A stretch of DNA of 64,000 bases from Paramecium tetraurelia (Eukaryota; Ciliophora; Oligohymenophorea; Peniculida; Parameciidae), in contig NW_001799011.1 in the NCBI RefSeq assembly GCF_000165425.1, positions 435,933-499,932 of the forward strand. Direction: 5' to 3'. How positions within the stretch are numbered: the first letter of the stretch is position 1; each line of letters opens with the position of its first letter. The translations under genes were made by a program, and so were the position numbers. The notes below the pieces were generated by a model. It did no database searches and was not told the DNA's origin. It saw nothing but the letters and a program-made list of their open reading frames with translations. Positions 57,862 through 64,000 of the stretch are shown in pieces.

Positions 57862-59757
57862 TCAATCAGTAACAGTGGCAAAGGTCCTATATCTGTGAAC
57901 ATCTGTCAAGTTGCGACTATGTCTGGCCATACTTTATCGTTTGAATTTATCAGCTAACTTCACTTTTTCACTATCATTTTTGATTTATTCAATTTATTAT
58001 TTGAGATTGAGAATCCTTTTCGGTGGAGTGGCAGGTTTCAATTATATCTGAACTTATTATTAGGGCAATCTTTCTGTTTGCGATTCATATTAACTCATTT
58101 CCAATGCCTTTGATTGATTGAGCTCAATAATTAAGAGATCACACTTAACAAATCCTGTCTAGTTAACACCTCCAAAGATAAATAGCTTCTCTTCGATGAC
58201 AGAAGCTGAATGACTGCATCTTCCTGGTGAAGGGTGTCCTCTGATATCGACATTGCTCCAAGATAAATTCCGAATCTCCAAGACATGTAAATCATTCAAA
58301 AATCCTTGAGTGTTTATGTCATCATTTTTGCCACCATAGATAACAATTTATTACGATAATTCTACATATGTCATCGAATGTTGGCATCTACTAATTGGAC
58401 CCCTGCCTTTTGGTTGCACTTCCTCAATGAATATTGGTCTTCTTCTCACATCTATCCTTATCAGTTTGTCCAAGTAATATCCATTAGAGTCCAGTCCTCC
58501 AAAGATATAAATGCCTTAATTTTCAAAAGTAATATCAGGATCATGCTTATAAAGATCAATGGATTTATGTTCTAAAGCGCAACAGGATTTGTGGAATGCA
58601 ACACCATCTTAAAATACAGGAATATTAATTTCTACGTTTTACCATCTCTATGTTAAAATGTCATAGGCAAGGAAGTCATTCAAATAATGACCTTTCGAGT
58701 CTATGCCCCCTTAAACTACAAGATATCTCCCTATACTTTCTGCAATATGTGCCTTTCTTGGAGAAGCTATGCCAGCATGTTGTACAACTTTCATCTCAAA
58801 ATTTACCAAATTAATATGAATGACTTCATTTGTGACTTCGCAATGAATTCTATCTTCGTTTTTGTGTGGAAATAAAACACCACCGAAAATGATCATTTAA
58901 CTTTTATATACATTGGCTGTATGATAAGATCTGCATTATATTTATTGCTTTAATTTTATCATCATCCATTTATATAATTCTAAAATAACTATAATTATAC
59001 ATTTGTCTAAACTTGCTTAACATAGGTCACTCATGTGTCCAGCTCCAGATCCACCAAAAAGATAAAGCTTTTCATTATAGTTTACCATGGCACCACTTTC
59101 CCTAGATGATGGGTTCCAACCATTGTTTTAATTATTGTAAATATAAACGACAATTTTCTTGACTTCATTAAATAATCGAGATTTTGTAAGTTCAATTTAT
59201 TATTAAATAAATTCCGTTTCTTAACGTACCAGTTCCTGACAACATCCCATCTATAATTATCTCTTAATCTGTTATTAACGAAATTGATCCTTGGTTGAGA
59301 TAGATGGATATGATTTTACACCTTAAGTTTCAAGATGTATTTTTTGATATTCCTTATTTATTCCATCTAATTGCAACTTCAATTGAATTTCATTTTATTT
59401 CCTTATCCTATAATAGGCATCTCTATTATGCTACAATTCCATCTTCTTTGAATTGTTTTTTTTTTGTATAGGACTTGCTGCAAATAAAGCTCTACTAAAA
59501 TTATTCCACATAATCTTAGATTGATGAAGAGATCTCTCTAACTCATCTATAGCATCCTAGTTAAGTTGTTTGAATGGAATGAAATGAGTATTCTCGCACT
59601 CAGGATGCTATTGAAGTAATTCTTATCCAGCATCTTAAACAATCTATTGAAACTATTCAAGAGGAAGAGGACTCATAATCGCCTTCTTCTATTTGTACTT
59701 CTCCAGAATATCAACTATATTGAGACCATTTTTAGGAGATGATTCTAAACTACTCAT
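57862..59757 (-). CDS. coiled-coil plus kelch-repeat protein
   Basis: About 624 residues, with one likely 21-nt intron near 58947-58967 (it contains no stop, so it is a weaker call). The N-terminal 220 residues are helical (LEQFQQIVQDAGQELLQ, QLKLQLDGINKEYQKI). A kelch propeller follows with about five to six blades: NYNEKLYLFGGSGAGHMSD, YKSQMIIFGGVLF, IYIFGGLDSNGYYLDKL, QIVIYGGKNDD and KLFIFGGVNQTGF, each with the GG and the distant Trp. Kelch propellers bind partner proteins. It ends 27 bp before the helicase start on the same strand. Confidence 0.85.
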
Positions 59758-59773
59758 TTTTTTATAATTAATA

Positions 59774-61126
59774 TCATTTTTTCTTCTCCTACTATTATTA
59801 TCCAACATTTAGATCCCTTAATACAACTACCTGATTCGTGGCTCTGTTGTATTCCCAACCTCCAAAAATCAAAATGTGTGGACCTATGGATGTGGCTGTA
59901 TGACCATATCTATTCCTGGGAGCATTGCCTTCATACTTGGCTTTTTCCCAACACATCTTCTCCGTGTTCAATACAATCAAGTAATCAATATCTGGAGGAG
60001 TGGCAAAATTATTTTCACTAACAATACATAAATAGAGAACCTTCTAGCTCCTGAATTCAAAGACCACCCTCCAAACACTACGATATCAGCTCCACTCACA
60101 TTGGCTGAATGTCCATATCTTGGAGCAGGGGGAGTTCCACTTACTCTTAACCTACTCCATGCAAAGTGTTCAGTATCGAGAATTCTAATATCATTTAAAT
60201 AGCAGCCTCTTAGATGTGATCCATGTCTCGGATTGGCTGTCTTATGTAATGTCTTAAGAGTTTTATCCTCCTAATAATAGAAACCTCCTTGTATGATTAA
60301 ATTGGCTCCCACCTATATAGCTGTGTGTCCTTAACGAGGAGTGGGAGAAGGCCCTGTGCAGGGTGGTTGAGACCAAGCCATAACTTCTAAGTCTAGGACA
60401 TAAAGATCGTTAAAATAATCTATCCCATTCCACCCTCCGAATATTATCATTTTGGTTGAAGCGTACTATGATTAATAAGACTAAAATACATACCAAAGTT
60501 GCAGAATGAGCAAACCTAGCACTTGGAGAACCAGAACCTTCAGGTCCTTAATACCAAGTTAATGTCAATGGATCAAGTGCATGTAAATCTCTAAACACAC
60601 ATTTCTCTCCCTTTCCACCAAATATAATTATCCTTTGTCCTGCCAAAACTGCAGAATGAGCATATCTAGGAGCAGGCGGAGTACCTTAAACTTTGGCTTT
60701 AAACCATCTGTTTGCATTCACATCCATCTGATATGTGTCATTTAAGTATTTATATCCTTCATCTTTATTGGCATAATAATGTCCTCCAAACAATATAATC
60801 GAAGCTCCGCTCAGAGTTGCTGAATGACCACCTCGAGCACATGGAGGAACTCCCTCTATCAAAGGTTCTGCCCATTGCCATTTTCTTTAATCAAATGGTT
60901 AATATTTGAAGCCTCCTTATTATAAAATGTTACTTTATTATTCATCCTATTGTTCCTCTGGTTGATATTCCTAATACTCTTCTTACGGTTACATATCTTG
61001 GTCTTCATCATCATAATATTGTTATCCTCCCATGTCATCTTAGCCATCCCCTTAGTCCTAATCTTCATCATATTGTTCTATATTATTTTCAGAGTATTCT
61101 GAGTCACCTCCCAATACTTAATACAT
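59774..61126 (-). CDS. kelch-repeat protein
   Basis: 433 residues; introns 60466-60493 (28 nt) and 60018-60040 (23). An acidic Gln/Asp/Tyr-rich head ([20 protein letters not shown]) precedes about six kelch blades: [77 protein letters not shown] and [14 protein letters not shown], with matching PxPRxGHTA turns. It most resembles the first half of a six-blade propeller protein of the RngB/LZTR type. It lies 16 bp upstream of the second kelch gene and 33 bp downstream of RPN5, all on the minus strand. Confidence 0.9.
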
Positions 61127-61159
61127 TATTAAATTTAAATTATTATATAATAATTTTCC

Positions 61160-62505
61160 TCACAAAAATAATTCTTCTTCTCTTTTTATCAAATTGCTTG
61201 TAAGATCAATCAGATTAAGAACCTTATTTACATTGTCTCCCCACTCTTATAAAACATCATTTTCGTTCTTTTTTAACTAGTATTCAACTATACCCAAGAT
61301 TCTATCGATTTTACATTTTAATAACTACTTTCAATATTATTTCAATACCTTTTTAATCCATCATCAAACAAATTTCTTCTTCTAACTCTTAAGTACTAAT
61401 GCCAATTAACTCTGTTATTCTATTCAAGTAAACTGAATCATAGTAGATCTAAAATATCCTCAAATTGTGATGAATCAATTATCTCCTAAAGTCTATAAGT
61501 ATTATATAATGCAATACCAACGTATCTTTGTTAATTGTTTTCAATGTTCTCATCAAAAATTTCAGCAGCTTAAATATTGTGACTCTATGGTGAAGTGCTA
61601 ATCAATTCTGTTCCCAAAAAGGCTTAAATTAATTGTTACAAATTAGGCAATGCCTCAAGACCATATTTATAAGTGGAAACAATGGATTGCAATTATTTTT
61701 ACTAAAAAATCTATTGATTTAATACCTTCTCCTCAGAGTATTAACTCAATATCGAATACATCGCATAGTTTTCTAAGATTGTATTGTAATCAATTCTAAA
61801 ATTGAAGTCTACTTTGGTTGCTTCCAATTATCTATTTTTATGCAATGATTCAAGTATTTTTGAATAGGCATGAGCAGTCTCTTTGTAATTATTCTCATGT
61901 CTATAATAGATAACTAAGAATGAGTAATAAATAATCTTAAGATCTGCAATATTATCGTCTTCGATATTTTTAGGTTCAATCTTTTTTGAGATAATGAATA
62001 ACCTAACATAATCCAATTTCTTAATCATAATTTTCATTTGATAGAGGATGAATTCTAATTTTTCTCTCTTATCCATCGATCCATAGGTTTCAACCTAGAC
62101 TTCCTATAATATTTTGGCTGCATCAGCAATTTGATTATCATCCTCTTTGTATTGAGTAAGCATTAACACACATCGAGCATACTCTACTTCCAAATAGATC
62201 TTCTTTTCACACACTTTCATAATGGCATCAATCATTTCCAATTTTTAATTTAACGGAAGAGTTTTCAATTCGATCATAGCCATTTAAACAAGTTCGATTT
62301 ATGCTTTTTTTGGCTATCCTCTTTTCTTGCTAAGTGATACTATCAATTCATTGAATTTTGAGTATTATTTAGTATCAAAACAGAGTTTGGCAATTTATTT
62401 AGTAACCTTTAGCGTTTCAACTAAATTGTTGGCTAATCTAGCTGTCTTTTCTTTATTCAGAAGATCTTCAATCTACTTCTCGAATTCATTCTCTTCAATG
62501 ATCAT
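61160..62505 (-). CDS. RPN5: 26S proteasome regulatory subunit RPN5 (PSMD12)
   Basis: About 430 residues; introns 61702-61725 (24 nt) and 61493-61517 (25). The family signature EVQVETYGSMDKREKLEFIL (human ETYGSMDKREKVEFIL) is followed by DYVRLFIISKKIEP and LVIYYRHENNYKETAHAYSK. The PCI domain has RQLIHHNLRIFQIYYDSVYL, ITELIGISTQELEEEI and KCKIDRILGIVEYQ, and the end is NLIKREEELFL. RPN5 is a lid subunit. A one-base frame change near 61340-61350, between the PCI strands, could not be explained by a standard intron, so a short exon end or sequence error is likely there. The rest is continuous. Confidence 0.9.
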
Positions 62506-62559
62506 TTTAATTTAAATTTAATTAATACCAATCTGAATGCATTTTTTTAATAATGATCA

Positions 62560-62706
62560 ATGAAGGCAAATACTCAATTGTTCACCATCAGGATTAATAT
62601 TCATTTATTAGACTAGTCAAATTCAAAAGATGATTTAACTAAAAAGAACCTAGATGAGGCAAATGAACTCTCCTAAAACCAAATATTGACTTTCCTTCTA
62701 GATTGA
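62560..62706 (+). CDS. possible small protein, coding-like frame continues after TGA
   Basis: 48 codons (MKANTQLFTIRINIHLL, then KKNLDEANELSQNQ) ending at TGA. Beyond this TGA the same frame stays coding-like to a second TGA at about 62827 (YYYLNKGVREPQDNDVFLF). No standard intron removes the first TGA. It may be a spliced gene I could not resolve, a decayed gene, or read-through. No family is recognised. Confidence 0.3.
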
Positions 62707-63211
62707 TACTATTATTTGAACAAAGGAGTCAGAGAACCTTAGGATAATGATGTATTTTTATTTCATTTATTCTTATATTTCAAGAAATTTATTATTCTAG
62801 GGCCAAGATATTAAAATAAATATTGAATCAAATATTTAAACTATATTACTAATTTTTAGAAATTTGTAGTCTCTCTACAGAAAACCTAATTTTTTAATTG
62901 AATTAATATGAGTTTGAAAAAAATATGAGGCTGATAATAAAATTCAATATTTGTATTGAACTTTAACACTCCCTTAATTGTTTACACATTAATTTTGACA
63001 GTTTCCTTAAATATTTAATTTTTGATTCAAAATTATAGTAGTATATACTGTAGTAGATATTAAAATTGATATATTATCCTAATTAATTATTAATCTTTCA
63101 AATCAACAAAGTTATAAAGAAATCAAAATAGATGTATATATATTATTTTGATTCTCAAAAACAAATAAGTGATATCAAAAATACATACACTTTTGAGATA
63201 AAAGTTCAAAA
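62707..63211. other. intergenic region with open frame remnant
   Basis: 505 bp. The first 120 bp carry the coding-like continuation described for the preceding small ORF. The rest is AT-rich without a convincing frame, repeat or RNA gene. Confidence 0.4.
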
Positions 63212-64000
63212 TCATTTAATCAAAAATTCCTATAGCTCTTTCAAATACTGCATAGTTTATTAATATTAATCTTTTATGGTCTCTATTTCTTCAAAGACAT
63301 TGTTAAAATAATCCTCACGAATAACCTATTAAATCATAAATTAAATATACTTAATTCACAGACTACTATAATTAACTAAAGTCATTCATTTATTAATTCA
63401 ATAACTCATGAGTTCTTTGTAAATTGTAAGTAAGATTGTCTGTTTTTTATTTCAATACTTCTACTTCCGTAAGATTATCTTTTGAGGTTATGCGCTCAAT
63501 TTTTTTTTAGATTTGAATTGAAACATCCAAAAAGGATTTTAATGATTAATCAACCTAATAATCCATTTTCATGATACATGCTAATTATATTCAATAATTC
63601 TTTTATCTGTTTAATTTTTATGGGATTGAAAGGCTTCATCCAGCTGTTTCAATTTTAATTCAAATTTCCCTATTCTTTACAAAAGTAAAGTGAGTTTCTC
63701 TTAAATTCCATTAAAGTAATCTGCACTCGATTTATTGTTTTATTAATACTATCTGTTAGTTTTTTCACTGAATAAAGTAAATAAATACCTCAACTGTAAT
63801 CTTTCTTCAATTTATTCAAATCTCCTTTCAAATTCATTAAGCAACATAACCAAAGCTGAATCATTATTATTACTCTAATATTTGGAAGCATTATCCCTCA
63901 CAGAATCATATGATTTTTTTTGGCATTCATCCATGATACTTGTCTTTTTTGAATTAAACCTGTCATTTTCAATCGATTATAAATTAAAAGATATGCTTTA
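63212..64000 (-). CDS. coiled-coil protein, N-terminus outside window
   Basis: About 239 visible residues ending at TGA 63212-63214; introns 63326-63350 (25 nt), 63555-63577 (23) and probably 63768-63788 (21, in phase). The frame enters at the right edge (SFNLQSIENDRFNSKK). Heptad helices dominate: LLNEFERRFEQIEERLQL, GIQEKLTLLLQRIGKFELKL, LEVLKQKTDNLTYNL-like text and VFEEIETIKDQYQQTMQYL. No known domain is visible. It is probably a structural or basal-body type coiled coil. Confidence 0.75.

Noticed and set aside
57676-57957. Plus-strand frame of 93 codons over the helicase start
   Set aside because: Antisense to the helicase N-terminus and to the end of the kelch gene; no family and no independent coding signal.
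1-64000. Bacterial-type systems (operons with Shine-Dalgarno sites, CRISPR, toxin-antitoxin, prophage)
   Set aside because: Gene structure, introns, genetic code and protein families are all eukaryotic; no repeat-spacer array or phage gene was found.
1-64000. tRNA and rRNA genes
   Set aside because: No segment showed the cloverleaf consensus (TTCGANTC with A box) or rRNA core sequence on reading; a covariance search would be needed to exclude a missed tRNA.

Overview
The window is macronuclear-type chromosomal DNA of a ciliate, most likely Paramecium or a close relative. Three things show this. Every long gene reads through TAA and TAG, which stand where glutamine is expected, and ends at TGA. 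The genes carry tiny GT-AG introns, almost all 18 to 35 nt. The DNA is very AT-rich with short gaps between genes, often 15 to 60 bp. No rRNA, confident tRNA, CRISPR array, insertion sequence, retroelement or telomere repeat was seen. Coding regions were rebuilt by hand with code 6. For most genes the exon length after removing the introns is an exact multiple of three, which supports the models.

Layout. 1-9.4 kb: a PB1-domain protein fragment, poorly resolved small genes, then a minus-strand run of lysosomal-type alpha-mannosidase (GH38), nuclear cap-binding protein CBP80 and a CFAP97-like protein. 9.5-18.2 kb: a 945-residue coiled coil, a Gln/Tyr-rich protein, a CDCA7-type zinc-finger protein divergent from a coiled-coil gene, and an unknown protein. 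18.6-24 kb: an LRR protein, a cyclic-nucleotide-binding-like protein, a coiled coil, and an MGRN1/LOG2-like RING ubiquitin ligase with a long Gln-rich tail. 24-34.7 kb: a large secreted repeat protein, a small membrane protein, a seven-transmembrane protein, a two-helix membrane protein, an FHA-FHA-PP2C phosphatase and a PLGRKT homologue. 35.2-43.3 kb: an intronless 1818-residue protein, a CHCH-type mitochondrial protein and a calcium-dependent protein kinase. 44-52.8 kb: a coiled coil, a TLDc protein, a Serinc, a Ser/Thr kinase and a pepsin-fold membrane protein that appears to have lost both catalytic aspartates. 52.9-64 kb: an unresolved minus-strand stretch, an IQ/MORN protein, a CENP-B/Tc5-type HTH protein, a divergent DEAD-box helicase, two kelch proteins, proteasome subunit RPN5 and a coiled-coil fragment.

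Functional themes. The genes are mostly ordinary eukaryotic cell machinery plus ciliate-specific families. Several suit a ciliated cell with extensive membrane signalling: CFAP97-like, LRR, MORN and kelch proteins, a CDPK, a kinase and a phosphatase. Several encoded proteins begin with Met-Gly, often followed by Cys, which is the pattern for N-myristoylation plus palmitoylation. No multi-gene system such as a defence island or biosynthetic cluster was recognised. The strongest leads are the pepsin-like pseudopeptidase, the seven-transmembrane protein, the HTH protein of transposase type and the divergent helicase.
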